DNA of 64,000 nt, from NCBI RefSeq assembly GCF_016863135.1, contig NZ_BOOH01000034.1:1-64000 (forward strand). The letters run 5' to 3'. Under the pieces are notes generated by a model, which saw only the letters and a list, made by a program, of their open reading frames with translations, searched no databases and was not told the origin of the DNA. The position numbers and the translations under genes were made by a program. Source of the stretch: Planobispora longispora. Its GTDB lineage: Bacteria; Actinomycetota; Actinomycetes; Streptosporangiales; Streptosporangiaceae. Position 1 is the first letter of the stretch. Every line of letters starts with the position of its first letter. This document shows, one piece after another, positions 43,815 to 55,000 of the stretch.

Positions 43815-44084
43815 CTATCGGCGAAGACCGAGTCGCTCGATAAGCGAACGGTAACGCTCGATGTCCTTGTTCTGCAGGTACTTGAGCAGGCGACGGCGAC
43901 GGCCGACCAGCAGCAGCAGACCGCGCTGGCTGTGGAAGTCGTGCTTGTTCCGCTTCATGTGCTCGGTGAGCTCACTGATGCGCTTGCTGAGCAGCGCGAT
44001 CTGCACCTCGGGCGAGCCGGTGTCGGCCTCGCTCTTGGCGTATTCACCGATGATCTGCTTCTTGGCGGCGCTGTCGAGCGACAC
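43815..44084 (-). CDS. rpsO: 30S ribosomal protein S15
   Basis: 89 aa, normal length. Opens [18 protein letters not shown] and ends [15 protein letters not shown] start at 44084 with AAGGAG four nt upstream; the frame to 44195 has no homology. Upstream of pnp as in most bacteria. Confidence 0.97.
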   Translation of the reverse strand: MSLDSAAKKQIIGEYAKSEADTGSPEVQIALLSKRISELTEHMKRNKHDFHSQRGLLLLVGRRRRLLKYLQNKDIERYRSLIERLGLRR

Positions 44085-44105
44085 GTCTCTCCTTGAACAT
44101 CTACG

Positions 44106-44149
44106 GGCACACGTTGATTTCGGAAAAGGCCCGAGCGACCGTGTGTGCC
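44106..44149 (-). promoter_or_regulatory. Structured rpsO leader, possible S15 autoregulatory element
   Basis: On the minus strand GGCACAC (44149-44143) pairs with GTGTGCC (44112-44106). It encloses a small hairpin, TCGG-7 nt-CCGA (44134-44120), and ends 13 nt before the ribosome site. S15 represses its own translation through leader structures in several phyla, including actinobacteria. Role here is inferred. Confidence 0.45.
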
Positions 44150-44232
44150 TACAGTCGCCGTGGCGGGAGTCAGCGGCCGGGGATGACTTCACCACCGGTT
44201 ACAGAGCTGACATGCCAGGCTACCATCGGCCG

Positions 44233-45852
44233 TCACGTGCTCGCACGCTCCACGACCCCGCCGCCCACGATCACGGTCTCGGCCCGGACCTCGGGGATGC
44301 GCTCGACCGGGATCCCGAAGAGGTCCTCGGAGAGGATCACCAGGTCGGCGAGCTTGCCCACGGTCAGGGAACCGCGGTCGTGGTCGCAGAAGTTGGCGTG
44401 GGCCGAGCCCAGCGTGTAGGCCCGGATCGCGGTCTCCAGGTCAACGGCCTCCTCCGGCACCCAGGCGGGGCCGCCCGCCAGGCCGCGCCGGGTGACGGCG
44501 GTGTAGATGCCGATCATGGGGTCCATCTCGGCGACGTTCCAGTCGCTGGAGAACGCCAGCACGGCTCCCGCCTCGTGCAGCGAGCGCATCGGCCACGCCT
44601 TGGCCCACCGGCCCGGTCCCACGGCCTCGGCCCAGTCGTGGCCGGGCCCGGCGATGTCGGGCGAGCAGTGCCGGGGCTGCATGCAGGCGACGACGCCCAG
44701 CTCGGCGAAGCGCGGCACGTCCGCCGGGTCGAGGCACTCGACGTGGACGACCTGGTGCCGGGCGTCCCGGGGGCCGTTCACCTCCCGGGCGTGCTCGACG
44801 GCGTCCAGCACGGTGCGGATGCCCCGGTCCCCGGTGGCGTGCACGAACGCCTGGAAGCCCGCCGCGTCCAGCTTGGCCAGCAGCTGCGCGAACTCCTCCG
44901 GGTCGTAGAAGGTCTCCCCCCGGTGCGCGTGCCCGCAGTACGGCTCCAGCAGCGCCGCCGTGTGCGGCTCCACCACGTCGTCGATGTAGAGCTTGAGCGG
45001 CCCGGCCCGCAGCCACTCGTCCCCGCCGCGGGCCGCTGCGGCGAAGTCCGCCAGCTCGGCGTCGCCCGTGCCGCGGGGGTGGAACAGCGCGGCGATCACC
45101 CGCGACCGGAGCCGCCCCTCGGCCCGGGCCCGCTCGAACAGCGCCAGGTCGTCCAGCGAGTTCTGCGGCTCGACGATCGTGGTGATGCCGTACCGGGTGG
45201 CCATGTCGAGGCTGGCCAGCAGCCGGGGGTACTGCCGCTCGGCGCTCGCCCACGGCACCCCCAGCCCAGCGAGGGCGCGCTGGCCGTCCCGGGACAGCCC
45301 GCGCACCGCGAACTCGGTGACGAACCCGGTCGGCTCGCCCGTCTCGTCGGTCTCGGCCACGCCGTACGGCAGGTCGGTGTGGTCGCGGTCGATGCCCAGC
45401 TCGCGCAGGCCGGCCGTGTTCAGCCACATGGTGTGCACGTCGTAGCCGAACACGAAGGCGGGCAGGCCCTCGGTGAGCGGGTCCAGGTCGGCGGCGCGCG
45501 GCATCCGGCCGCCGGGGACGGCGGAGTACTCGAAGCCCTCGCACTCGATCCACCGGGCGCCGGGGTTGGCCGCCCGCCACGCGGCGATCCGCCGGCCGAT
45601 CTCCGCCAGGGAGCCCGCCCCGGCGAGCTGGACGCACGCGTCGTCCGAGCCGAGCCGTACGTGGTTGTGGGCGTCCACGAAGCCGGGCAGGACCAGCCGC
45701 CCGCCCGCGTCGATCACCTCGGCGGCCTCCGGGCGGGAGGCGTCGTCGCCGATCCAGGTGATCCGCCCGTCCCGTACGGCCAGCGCCTGCGCCCGGGGCA
45801 GCGCCGGGTCCACGGTGTGGATCCGGGCGTTGCGGACGACCAGGTCGTTCAC
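44233..45852 (-). CDS. Amidohydrolase, YtcJ-like
   Basis: 539 aa amidohydrolase-3 family enzyme. Metal-binding HxH in [11 protein letters not shown] (about 66), later ligands in [13 protein letters not shown] and [11 protein letters not shown], terminal strand [15 protein letters not shown]. Hydrolyses an unknown amide-type bond. The GTG start overlaps the permease stop (GTGA), so the two work together: import, then hydrolysis. Confidence 0.9.
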   Translation of the reverse strand: MNDLVVRNARIHTVDPALPRAQALAVRDGRITWIGDDASRPEAAEVIDAGGRLVLPGFVDAHNHVRLGSDDACVQLAGAGSLAEIGRRIAAWRAANPGARWIECEGFEYSAVPGGRMPRAADLDPLTEGLPAFVFGYDVHTMWLNTAGLRELGIDRDHTDLPYGVAETDETGEPTGFVTEFAVRGLSRDGQRALAGLGVPWASAERQYPRLLASLDMATRYGITTIVEPQNSLDDLALFERARAEGRLRSRVIAALFHPRGTGDAELADFAAAARGGDEWLRAGPLKLYIDDVVEPHTAALLEPYCGHAHRGETFYDPEEFAQLLAKLDAAGFQAFVHATGDRGIRTVLDAVEHAREVNGPRDARHQVVHVECLDPADVPRFAELGVVACMQPRHCSPDIAGPGHDWAEAVGPGRWAKAWPMRSLHEAGAVLAFSSDWNVAEMDPMIGIYTAVTRRGLAGGPAWVPEEAVDLETAIRAYTLGSAHANFCDHDRGSLTVGKLADLVILSEDLFGIPVERIPEVRAETVIVGGGVVERAST

Positions 45853-47246
45853 CGCTCGTCCTCCTGGCCGGTCGTCTCCTCGGGGGCCGTCACGACCCAG
45901 CGGCTGGCGGCGCGGGGCCGCAGGTACAGGAAGTAGTAGGCGCTGCAGATCGCGATGATGCCGCCGGCGACGGCCAGGTCCGTCAGGTCCTGCTCGGCCA
46001 GGGCGTAGAGCAGGGCGGCGATCACCGCGATCGGGACCACCGGCCAGAGCGGCATCCTCCAGGCCGCGGCCCGGCGGTATCCGCCCGAGCGGGCGCGGAT
46101 GGCGGCGACCGCGATGACGAGGGAGACCAGCGTCAGGATGACCGAGGTCACGCCGAGCAGTTCCTCGATGTTGAGCACGGCCGCCATCAGCGCGCCGGGC
46201 AGGCCGATGGCCAGGGTGCTGACCCAGGGCGAGCCCCACTTGGGGTGGAGCTTGGTCAGGGCGCGGTTGACCGGCTCGGGCCAGGCGCGGTCGCGTCCGG
46301 AGGCGAAGATGACGCGGCCGTTCTGCAGCGCCATGACCAGCACCGCGTTGAGGATCGCGATCGCGATGCCCAGGTTGATCATGGCGGCGAAGCCGGGGCT
46401 GGTCCAGGCCCGGACGTAGTCGGGGAAGGTGCCGTTGACCAGGTCGTCGAGCGAGCCGACGCCGAGCACCGCGGCGGCCGTGGGAATGATGATGATCGCT
46501 CCGGCCAGGCCGAGCGACCAGAAGACGGTCCGGGGGACGTTGCGGCGCGGGTTCTTGATCTCCTCGGTGAGGTAGACGGCCGAGCCGAAGCCGTTGAAGG
46601 AGAACATCGTGACCGTGAGCCCGGCCATCAGGATGCCCGCGGAGAAGGCCGACAGGCCGCCCTGGCCGTCCGGCACCACCGGGGAGACCAGCACCGACAC
46701 GTCGCGCTCGGAGTTGAGGAAGCCGAAGCCCGCGACCACGGCGGCGGCGATGATCTCGACGGCGAGGAAGGCGCCGGTGATGAAGGCGTTGGAGCGCACG
46801 TCGAGCACGGCGAACACCGTGGCCAGCAGCATGACGACCGCCCCGGCGAGCGCTCGGTCCACGGTGAACAGGTCCGCCAGGTAGTCGGCGGTGCCCAGGG
46901 CGATGATCGGCGGAATGACCACCAGGAGGGAGGCGGAGAGCCCGAAGGTGACCCATCCGGCGAACCGGCCGAGCACCGTGGTCACCATGGCGTACTCGCC
47001 GCCGGAGCTCGGCACGAGCGTGCCCAGCTCGGCGTAGCAGAAGGCGATCCCGGCCGAGACCACCAGCCCGGCGACCAGGGCGATCACCGCGCCGCTCCCC
47101 TGCTCGGCCAGCACCTCGGGGACGATGATGAACAGCGACGAGGTGGGCGTGATGCACGACAGGGTCAGCATGACCGCGCCGAACAGGCCGAGGACTCGCG
47201 GCAGGGATGGAGCCGGCTGCGGCGCGAGTGTGGATTGGTCGAGCAC
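45849..47246 (-). CDS. APC family amino acid permease
   Basis: 465 aa, about twelve helices. First helices [20 protein letters not shown] with the APC substrate loop and [16 protein letters not shown] in helix 2-3. GTG start with GAGGAG upstream. First gene of an operon with the amidohydrolase, divergent from a TetR gene and preceded by twin operators. Confidence 0.92.
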   Translation of the reverse strand: MLDQSTLAPQPAPSLPRVLGLFGAVMLTLSCITPTSSLFIIVPEVLAEQGSGAVIALVAGLVVSAGIAFCYAELGTLVPSSGGEYAMVTTVLGRFAGWVTFGLSASLLVVIPPIIALGTADYLADLFTVDRALAGAVVMLLATVFAVLDVRSNAFITGAFLAVEIIAAAVVAGFGFLNSERDVSVLVSPVVPDGQGGLSAFSAGILMAGLTVTMFSFNGFGSAVYLTEEIKNPRRNVPRTVFWSLGLAGAIIIIPTAAAVLGVGSLDDLVNGTFPDYVRAWTSPGFAAMINLGIAIAILNAVLVMALQNGRVIFASGRDRAWPEPVNRALTKLHPKWGSPWVSTLAIGLPGALMAAVLNIEELLGVTSVILTLVSLVIAVAAIRARSGGYRRAAAWRMPLWPVVPIAVIAALLYALAEQDLTDLAVAGGIIAICSAYYFLYLRPRAASRWVVTAPEETTGQEDER

Positions 47247-47270
47247 GGGGGCTCCTCACACGACGATCAG

Positions 47271-47308
47271 TTTTGAATGATGTTCAAAATTTTGAATGCC
47301 ATTCAAAA
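47271..47308. promoter_or_regulatory. Twin abutting TetR operators
   Basis: Two 19-bp palindromes back to back: TTTTGAA-TGATG-TTCAAAA (47271-47289) and TTTTGAA-TGCCA-TTCAAAA (47290-47308), with identical 7-bp arms. They lie in the AT-rich gap between the divergent permease and TetR genes and almost certainly bind that TetR protein as two dimers, repressing both directions. Confidence 0.85.
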
Positions 47309-47369
47309 TGCACTGTCGTAGAGTTCAGCGTCAAGACTCCTTAATGACCCGTTACCGGAACGAGGCGAC

Positions 47370-47990
47370 ATGGCACGCGGTCAGGCGCGCGGCACGGTCC
47401 GGCGGCGGCTGGAGCGCCCGCGCGAGCAGATGCTCGAAGCCGCGATGGAGGCGATCGCCGAGTACGGCCCGGCCGAGATGACGATGGCCGAGCTCGCCCG
47501 GCGGGTGGGCACCAGCGGCGGCCACGTCCTCTACTATTTCGGCAGCAAGGACCAGGTCCTGCTGGAGACGCTGCGCTGGAGCGAGGAGAAGCACGTCCCG
47601 GGCCGGACGGCGCTGCTGACGGCCGGCGGGAGCGCGATGGACCGGATCCCCGCCTTCGCCGGGCTGTACCTCCCCGAGGGGACGGCAGACCCGCGCTGGC
47701 TGCTCTGGGTGCACGTGTGGGGCCGCACGCTGGCGGTCCCCGCGCTGGGCGAGACCCAGGCGGAGCTCGACCTGGCCTGGCACCGCGACCTGGTCGCGCT
47801 GCTGGAGCAGGGCGCCCGCGCCGGCGAGTTCGCCCCCGTGGACCTGGAGGACTTCTCCGTACGGCTGCGCGCCATGCTGGACGGCTTCAGCACCCAGATC
47901 GTGATCGGCGTCCCCGGAGCCACCCGCGAGGGCTCGATCGCCCACGCGACGGCCTACGCCCGCCAGGCCCTCCTGCCCTCCCCCGCCTGA
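47370..47990 (+). CDS. TetR family transcriptional regulator
   Basis: 206 aa. N-terminal HTH about 20-65: MLEAAMEAIAEYGPAEMTMA, ELARRVGTSGGHVLYYFGSK. The C-terminal ligand domain (YLPEGTADPRWLLWVHVWGR) resembles the BetI-like group. Divergent from the APC permease-amidohydrolase operon with twin operators between. Confidence 0.93.
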   Translation: MARGQARGTVRRRLERPREQMLEAAMEAIAEYGPAEMTMAELARRVGTSGGHVLYYFGSKDQVLLETLRWSEEKHVPGRTALLTAGGSAMDRIPAFAGLYLPEGTADPRWLLWVHVWGRTLAVPALGETQAELDLAWHRDLVALLEQGARAGEFAPVDLEDFSVRLRAMLDGFSTQIVIGVPGATREGSIAHATAYARQALLPSPA

Positions 47991-47996
47991 CCTCGC

Positions 47997-48012
47997 CCGG
48001 ACGCGTGTCCGG
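47997..48012. terminator. Short stem-loop between convergent TetR and ribF genes
   Basis: CCGGAC-GCGT-GTCCGG, 6-bp stem, directly after the TetR stop. Weak alone. Confidence 0.4.
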
Positions 48013-48080
48013 CTGATCCCCGGGGGAAGCGATCACCATGATCGACGAGGTCGGGGCGACCGCGGGCCGGGCGTCCGGCT

Positions 48081-49034
48081 TCAGGAGGTCAGGCGGCGGG
48101 TCTCGGCGACGTCGGCGTTCATCTGCTCGATCAGCGCCTCGATCGAGTCGAACCTCGTGTTGCCGCGGAGCCGGTGGCCGAAGTCGACGGCCACGTGCGC
48201 GCCGTACAGGTCGAGGTCGTCGCGGTCCAGCGCGTAGGCCTCGACGGTGCGGTCCACGCCCTCGAAGGTCGGGTTGGTGCCCACGGAGATGGCCGCGGGC
48301 CAGCGCTCGCCGCCGTAGACGGCCGGCAGGTTGCCGGTCGGGATGCCCTGCAGCCAGCCCGCGTAGACGCCGTCGTCGGGGATCGCGGTGAACTCCGGCG
48401 ACTCGACGTTGGCGGTCGGGAAGCCCAGCTGGCGGCCGCGCTGGTAGCCGCGGACCACCACGCCCTCCACCCGGTGCGGGCGGCCCAGCGCGGCGGTGAC
48501 GGCCTCGATCTGCCCGGCGGCGAGAAGTTCGCGGATCCGGGTGGAGGAGATGGCCTCGCCGTTGCTCACCAGCGGCACGCCCTCGGCCTCGAAGTCGTAC
48601 TTCTCCCCGAGCGTCCGCAACGTCTCCACGTCGCCGGCGGCCTTGTGCCCGAAGCGGAAGTTCTCCCCCACCACGACCCCCGCCGCGTGCAACCGGTCGA
48701 CCAGCACCGTCTGCACGAACTCGTCCGGGCTCATCTGGGAGAACTCCAGGGTGAACGGGAGCACGCAGACCGCGTCCACGCCGAGGGAGGACAGCAGCTC
48801 CGTGCGGTGCCGGGCCGTGGTCAGGCGCGGCGGGTGCGTGCCCGGCCGGACGACCTCCTCCGGATGCGGGTCGAACGTCACCACCACCGAGGGCAGCCCG
48901 AGCCGCCGCGCCATCGTCACGGCGCGCGCCACCATCTGCTGGTGCCCGGTGTGAACACCGTCGAAGACGCCGATCGTGATGACGGACCTGCCCCAGTCCT
49001 CGGGCACGTCGTCCAGTCCGTGCCAGCCTCGCAC
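48081..49034 (-). CDS. ribF: Bifunctional riboflavin kinase/FAD synthetase
   Basis: 317 aa. N-terminal adenylyltransferase domain with ITIGVFDGVHTGHQ (about 20-32) and SSTRIRELL; C-terminal kinase domain with GFPTANVE and NPTFEG. Converts riboflavin to FMN and FAD. GTG start at 49034 with AGAGG upstream; the extension to 49157 has no homology. Last gene of the rimP-nusA-infB operon. Confidence 0.95.
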   Translation of the reverse strand: MRGWHGLDDVPEDWGRSVITIGVFDGVHTGHQQMVARAVTMARRLGLPSVVVTFDPHPEEVVRPGTHPPRLTTARHRTELLSSLGVDAVCVLPFTLEFSQMSPDEFVQTVLVDRLHAAGVVVGENFRFGHKAAGDVETLRTLGEKYDFEAEGVPLVSNGEAISSTRIRELLAAGQIEAVTAALGRPHRVEGVVVRGYQRGRQLGFPTANVESPEFTAIPDDGVYAGWLQGIPTGNLPAVYGGERWPAAISVGTNPTFEGVDRTVEAYALDRDDLDLYGAHVAVDFGHRLRGNTRFDSIEALIEQMNADVAETRRLTS

Positions 49035-49187
49035 GTGAGCCTCTTCCCTCGTGACGGATCCGCTTCGAAACGCCCGGCGCCGGGGACCGCGCTGCCGCGC
49101 GACGCCCCTGTCACCGGGCACTCCACAGCCTCCCATGCTTCCCCGGCCTTCCCCCAACCGGGGAGGCGCTTGCTCCCCTTCCGAGTC

Positions 49188-50087
49188 TCACCCCACGAAC
49201 ACGGCCAGGGACTTGGCGGTCTTGCCGTGCTCCTCGACCAGGGCGATCAACGTGCCGTCCGGGTCGAACACCCCTATCGGGCCCGCGCCCAGGCCCGCCG
49301 CGGGCAGTCTCCCGCCGTGCGCGACCCTGCCCGCCTCCTCGGCGGTCACGTCGCGGCGCGGGAACGCCGCCGCGACGGCCTCGGCCATGGGCAGGATCAC
49401 GCACTCCCGGCCGAGCTCCTCGATCGTGCGGGCCATCGACAGGTCGTAGGGGCCGACCCGGGTGCGGCGCAGGTAGGTCAGGTGGCCGCCGGTCCCGAGG
49501 AACGCGCCGAGGTCGCGGGCGAGCGCCCGGATGTAGGTCCCGCTGGAGCAGGTCACCGAGACGTCGACGTCGAGCAGGTCACCCTCCCGCCGGAAGGCGG
49601 TGATCTCGAAGCCGGAGACCGTCACCGGGCGCGCCTGGAGCTCGACCTCCTCCCCGGCCCTGGCCCGCTTGTAGGCCCGCTCGCCGTTCACCTTGATCGC
49701 GCTCACCTGCGGCGGGATCTGCATGATCCGCCCGGTCAGGGTCGCGACGCCGCGGCGCACGTCCTCCTCGGTCACCCCGGCCGCCGAGGCCGTCGCGACG
49801 ACCTCCCCCTCGGCGTCGTCGGTGTTGGTGGACTGGCCGAGCCGGATCGTGCCGTCGTAGCCCTTCTCGGTGAGCGCCAGGTGGCCGAGGAGCCGGGTCG
49901 CCTTCTCCACGCCGACCACCAGCACGCCGGTGGCCATCGGATCGAGGGTCCCGGCATGGCCGACCCTGCGGGTGCCCGCGATGCCGCGGAGCTTGCCGAC
50001 GACGTCGTGCGAGGTCCACTCGGCGGGCTTGTCCACGATGATCAACCCGCTCGGCGGAGGGGTGCGCTTGGCGCGAGCCGTGCTCAT
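49188..50087 (-). CDS. truB: tRNA pseudouridine-55 synthase
   Basis: 299 aa. Catalytic D49 in VGHAGTLDPMATGVLVV, then YDGTIRLGQSTNTDD and CSSGTYIRALARDLG. Makes pseudouridine 55 in the T-loop of tRNAs. ATG start overlaps the DHH gene stop (ATGA). Confidence 0.95.
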   Translation of the reverse strand: MSTARAKRTPPPSGLIIVDKPAEWTSHDVVGKLRGIAGTRRVGHAGTLDPMATGVLVVGVEKATRLLGHLALTEKGYDGTIRLGQSTNTDDAEGEVVATASAAGVTEEDVRRGVATLTGRIMQIPPQVSAIKVNGERAYKRARAGEEVELQARPVTVSGFEITAFRREGDLLDVDVSVTCSSGTYIRALARDLGAFLGTGGHLTYLRRTRVGPYDLSMARTIEELGRECVILPMAEAVAAAFPRRDVTAEEAGRVAHGGRLPAAGLGAGPIGVFDPDGTLIALVEEHGKTAKSLAVFVG

Positions 50088-51100
50088 GGGGAGGTTCCTT
50101 CTGCGACGAGCGCGCGCAGACGCGCCATCGTCTCCTCGACGGGAAGGTGGGAGGTGAAGCCGGCGGCCCTGGCGTGCCCGCCGCCGCCCAGCGCGGCGCA
50201 CAGGCGCGCGACGTCCGTGCCGCCCTTGGAGCGGGTGGAGACCTGCCAGACGCCGTCGTCGTCCTCCTTCAGGACGACGGCCACGTCCGCCTCGTCGGCG
50301 CGCCGGATCACGTCGATGATCCCCTCCACCGCGTCGTACGGCAGGCCGTGCGCCGCCCGGTCCGTCCGGGCGACGAACGTCCAGACCAGCCCCCCGCCCA
50401 CCTCGGGCTCCAGGGTCACCCGGTCGAGGACCGCGCCCAGCGCCTTCAGGTAGCCGAACGGCGAGCGGTCCCAGAGCTGCCGGGCGATCTCCTCGGTGTT
50501 CAGGCCGGTGGCCACCAGCCGGGCGGCCATGCGGTGCGCGGCGGGAGTGGTGGAGGAGTGCCGGAAGGAGCCGGTGTCGGTGACCAGGCCGGTGTACAGG
50601 CAGGTCGCGATGGCCTCGTCGACCGGGAGGCCGAGCCGGTGCAGCAGCTTCTCCACGAGCGTGGTGGTGGAGGCGGCGGCGGGGTCGACCAGGTTGAGCG
50701 TGCCGAACCCGGGGTTGGACGGGTGGTGGTCCACCACGATCAGCTCACGGGCCTTGCCCGCGTTCTCGGCCAGCACACCGAGCCGGTCGGCGACGGCCGC
50801 GTCAAAAGTGATCATCAGGTCGGGTGCGGCCGGATAGTCGCCGGGCCCGACCAGCAGGTCCTGCCCCGGCAGGAAGCGCAGCAGCCGGGGCACCTCGAAC
50901 CGGCGGTCCCCGAAGGAGGCCGCCACCCGCTTGCCCGCCGCGCGCAGCGCCAGCCCGGCCGCCAGCATCGACCCGAGGGCGTCGCCGTCCGGCGCGATGT
51001 GGCAGGCCAGGGCGACCTCGGTGGCGGAGGAGATGAGCTCGGCGGCCCGCTCCCAGTCATGGTCTGGGACCGGACCGCCGTCGAGCAGGTCGGACGTCAC
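50084..51100 (-). CDS. nrnA: DHH-family nanoRNase/pAp phosphatase, NrnA-like
   Basis: 338 aa. Metal-binding motifs [22 protein letters not shown] (DHH), [10 protein letters not shown] and the DHHA1 signature [11 protein letters not shown]. Degrades 2-5-nt RNAs and dephosphorylates pAp or cyclic dinucleotide products in related proteins. GTG start overlaps the rbfA stop (GTGA). Confidence 0.9.
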   Translation of the reverse strand: MTSDLLDGGPVPDHDWERAAELISSATEVALACHIAPDGDALGSMLAAGLALRAAGKRVAASFGDRRFEVPRLLRFLPGQDLLVGPGDYPAAPDLMITFDAAVADRLGVLAENAGKARELIVVDHHPSNPGFGTLNLVDPAAASTTTLVEKLLHRLGLPVDEAIATCLYTGLVTDTGSFRHSSTTPAAHRMAARLVATGLNTEEIARQLWDRSPFGYLKALGAVLDRVTLEPEVGGGLVWTFVARTDRAAHGLPYDAVEGIIDVIRRADEADVAVVLKEDDDGVWQVSTRSKGGTDVARLCAALGGGGHARAAGFTSHLPVEETMARLRALVAEGTSP

Positions 51101-51594
51101 GTCGCCGAGTGTCCCGCGCGGTCCGGTGACTCGTCCGCGCTTTCGGGGGATTCGCCGTCTTCGCCGTCCTCGTCCTCGTCGGGCCTGCGGTACGGGTCGG
51201 CCTCGCCGGCGTACTGCGCGCTCTCGGCCTTCCTGGCGATCTCCTCGTCCCTGGCGCGGGCCTCGGCGAGCAGGTCGTTGATGTGCCGGGCGCTGTCGGG
51301 GAGCGGGTCGTGCGTGAACGTCAGCGTCGGCGTGTGGCGCAGGCCGGTCTGCCGGCCCACCTCCGAGCGGATGAGCCCCTTGGCGCTCTCCAGCGCCGCC
51401 GCGGAGTCGGCCCGCTCGGCCTCGGAGCCGAACACGGTGTAGAACACCGTGGCGTCGCTCAGGTCGGCGGTGATTCGGGCGTCGGTGATGGTGACGAAGC
51501 CCAGCCTCGGATCCTTGATCCGGCGCTCCAGCAGCTCGGCCACGATCTGCTGGATACGGTCAGCGATCTTGCGTGCGCGTGCGGCGTCCACCAT
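51097..51594 (-). CDS. rbfA: Ribosome-binding factor A
   Basis: 165 aa. KH-type 30S assembly factor: [58 protein letters not shown] negatively charged tail of about 40 residues ([11 protein letters not shown]) extends beyond the usual core. Confidence 0.94.
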   Translation of the reverse strand: MVDAARARKIADRIQQIVAELLERRIKDPRLGFVTITDARITADLSDATVFYTVFGSEAERADSAAALESAKGLIRSEVGRQTGLRHTPTLTFTHDPLPDSARHINDLLAEARARDEEIARKAESAQYAGEADPYRRPDEDEDGEDGESPESADESPDRAGHSAT

Positions 51595-51669
51595 ATTCGC
51601 TTCCCCCCTTCTTGTACGGCCGGCGGCCGCGGAGATGGCTCCGCGACCGCCGCCCGCATCTCGTCCTCG

Positions 51670-51969
51670 TCAGTCCTCGTCGTCGCTGTGCAGCCGCCGT
51701 CTGGCCGACAGCAGCTCGATCTCCGGGCGGCCGGCGACCAGGCGTTCGCAGTCGTCCAGCACCTGCTCGCAGTTGGCGGCGGTGGCGGAGACGACGGCGA
51801 TCCCGATCTCCGTACGGCGGTGCAGTTCGAGGTGGCCGGTCTCGCCGACCGCTACCCCCGGGAACCGCCGCTGCACCTCGGCGACGATGGGACGCACCAC
51901 GGAGCGCTTCTGCTTCAGCGAACGCACGTCACCGAGCAGGATGTCCAATGTCAGAGCACCTACGTACAT
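51670..51969 (-). CDS. DUF503 family protein
   Basis: 99 aa, complete DUF503 domain (MYVGALTLDILLGDVRSLKQ, FPGVAVGETGHLELHRR). Function unknown; regularly found between infB and rbfA in actinobacteria and Firmicutes. Confidence 0.9.
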   Translation of the reverse strand: MYVGALTLDILLGDVRSLKQKRSVVRPIVAEVQRRFPGVAVGETGHLELHRRTEIGIAVVSATAANCEQVLDDCERLVAGRPEIELLSARRRLHSDDED

Positions 51970-51991
51970 GGTCGGTCACCACGCGTGCCGA

Positions 51992-52033
51992 CCCGCCCCG
52001 TCCGGTGCGGCCAAGCGCACCGGACGGGGCGGG
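51992..52033 (-). terminator. 18-bp perfect stem-loop after infB
   Basis: Arms 51992-52009 and 52016-52033 are exact complements (CCCGCCCCGTCCGGTGCG) around the loop GCCAAG, 8 nt after the infB stop on the minus strand. No T-tract. It may attenuate read-through from infB into DUF503-rbfA-truB-ribF. Confidence 0.8.
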
Positions 52034-52041
52034 AACGGGCA

Positions 52042-55000
52042 TCAGTCGCGCGGCTTCTCCCGCATCTCGAACGTCTCGATGACGTCGTCGATCTGGAGGT
52101 CGTTGTATCCGACGCCGATACCGCACTCGAAGCCCTCGCGGACCTCGGTCGCGTCGTCCTTGAAGCGACGCAGCGACGACACGGTGAGGTTGTCGGAGAT
52201 CACGACACCGCCACGGATGATCCGCGCCTTGCTGTTGCGGACGATCAGACCCGAACGGACCAGCGCACCGGCGATGTTGCCGATCTTCGGCACCTTGAAG
52301 ACCTCGCGGACTTCGGCGGTGCCCATCTGGACCTCTTCGAACTCGGGCTTGAGCATGCCCTTGAGGGCCGCCTCGATCTCCTCGATCGCCTGGTAGATGA
52401 CCGAGTAGTAGCGGATGTCGACGCCCTCGCGCTCGGCCAGGTCGCGCGCCCGGACCTCGGGACGCACGTTGAAGCCGATGATGACGGCGTTGTCGTCGGC
52501 CATGGCCAGGTTGACGTCGTACTCGGTGATGGCGCCGACCGCGCGGTGGAGCACCCGCAGGCGCACCTCCTCGCCGACGTCGATCTTGAGCAGCGCGTCC
52601 TCGAGAGCCTCGACCGAACCGGAGACGTCACCCTTGATGATGAGCTTGAGCTCGTCGATCTGGCCCTTCTCCATCTCGTTGAAGATCTCTTCGAGGGTGC
52701 GGCGCCGACCGGACTTGGCCATGTCCGCGATGCGCTTGCGCGCGGCGCGCTGCTGGGCGATCTGGCGCGCCATCCGGTCGTCGGTGACGACGATGAAGTT
52801 GTCACCGGCGCCGGGCACCGCGGTCAGACCGAGCACCAGAACCGGACGCGACGGGTCGGCCTCGTCGATCGAGTCGCCGTTGTCGTCCAGCATCGCCCGG
52901 ACGCGGCCGAAGGCCTCGCCACAGACGATCGAGTCGCCGACCCGGAGCGTGCCGCGCTGGACCAGCACGGTCGCGACGGGGCCGCGCCCCTTGTCGAGGT
53001 GGGCCTCGATGGCGACGCCCTGGGCGTCCATCGTCGGGTTCGCCCGCAGGTCGAGCTCGGCGTCCGCGGTGAGCAGGACCGCCTCGAGCAGGTTCTCGAT
53101 GCCGATGTCGTTCTTGGCGGAGATGTCGACGAACAGCGTGCTGCCGCCGTACTCCTCGGCGACGAGGCCGTACTCGGTGAGCTGGGCCCGGACCTTGTTC
53201 GGGTCGGCGCCCTCCTTGTCGATCTTGTTGACCGCGACCACGATCGGAACGTCCGCCGCCTGGGCGTGGTTCAGCGCCTCGATGGTCTGCGGCTTCACAC
53301 CGTCGTCGGCCGCGACCACCAGGATGGCGATGTCGGTGACCTTGGCACCACGGGCACGCATGGCGGTGAACGCCTCGTGACCCGGGGTGTCGATGAAGGT
53401 GATCCGCCGCTCCTCGCCCTCGTGCTCGGTGGCGATCTGGTAGGCGCCGATGTGCTGGGTGATGCCACCGGCCTCGCGGGCCACCACGTTGGTCTTGCGG
53501 ACGGCGTCGAGCAGCTTGGTCTTACCGTGGTCGACGTGACCCATGACGGTCACCACCGGCGGGCGCGCGACCAGGTCGGCCTCGTCGCCCTCGTCCTCGC
53601 CGAACTCGATGTCGAAGGACTCGAGAAGCTCGCGGTCCTCCTCCTCCGGGCTGACGACCAGGAGGTTGTAGTCGAGCTCGGCGGCCAGCAGCTGCAGGGT
53701 CTCCTCGTTGACCGACTGCGTGGCGGTCACCATCTCGCCGAGGTGCAGCATGATCTGCACCAGCGACGCGGGGTTGGCGCCGATCTTGTCCGCGAAGTCC
53801 GCCAGGGAGGCGCCGCGCGGCAGGCGGACCGTCTGGCCGCCACCGCGGGGAACCTGCACGCCGCCGATCGCCGGGGCCTGCATGTTGTCGAACTCCTGGC
53901 GCCTCTGGCGCTTGGACTTGCGGCCGCGGGCCGGGCGTCCGCCCGGACGGCCGAAGGCGCCCGCCGTGCCGCCGCCGCGGCCGCGGCCACCGCCGCCACC
54001 GGGACGACCGGCGAAGCCGCCGCCACCGCCGCCACCGGGACCGCCGGTGCCGGTGCCCGGGCGACCGGCGCCGCCACCGGGACGGGCGGCGAAGCCGCCG
54101 CCGCCGCCGGGACGACCCGCGCCACCGCCGGGACGACCCGCGCCACCGCCGGGACGACCGGCGCCGCCACCGGGACGACCGCCGCCGCCCGGACCGGCCG
54201 GACGGCCCTGGGGCATCATCATCGGGCTGGGACGCGGACCGCCGGGACGCGGACCGGCGACACCGCCGGTGCCACCGGGACGCGGGCCGCCCGCGCCGGG
54301 ACCCGGACGGGGACCGGCCGCACCGGGCGGGCCGGGACGCGGACCGCCGGGACGGGGACCGGCGCCGTCGCGGGGACCGCGGTCCTCGCGGGGACCGCGA
54401 TCCTCACGCGGGCCGCCGGGACGCGGACCGCGCTCGCCGGGACCTCCGGGGCCGCCCGGACGCGGCGGACGGGCCTGGCCCATGCCGCTGGCGTTCGAGG
54501 AGAACGGGTTGTTGCCCGGACGCGGGCCGCGCGGGCCCGGACGCGGGCCGGGCTTCGGCCCGCCGGCACCGGGAGCCCCGGCGCCGGGACGGGGACCCGA
54601 GGGGCCCGAAGGGGTCGCCGGACGACCCTCCGGACGCGGCGCCTCGGGCCGGCCGCCCTGAGCCGGACGGGGTCCGGGCCGCGGGCCGGGCTTCGGCCCG
54701 CCGGCACCGGGAGCCCCGGCGCCGGGACGGGGACCCGAGGGTGCCGCCGGACGGGTTTCCTGACGCGGCGCCTCGAAGCGCGGCGGCTGGACCGCCGGAG
54801 GCTGCTGCGCCGCCGGGGGCTGCTGGATCTGCGGCTGCTGAGCCTGCGGCGCGGGGGCCGCGGGTCGCGGAGCCGGGCCGGGCCTGGGACCCGGCTTGGG
54901 AACGGGCCCCGGCTTCGGGGCGGACGGCGCCGGAGCGCCGTTGGCGGCCTGGCCGCCGGCCGGCTGCGATGCCGGCCTGGGCGTCCTGCCGCCCTTGTCG

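Noticed and set aside
44233-47259. 1008-codon frame suggesting a permease-amidohydrolase fusion
   Set aside because: The N-terminal half is a shadow; the permease is encoded in another frame (45849-47246) and the amidohydrolase starts at GTG 45852.
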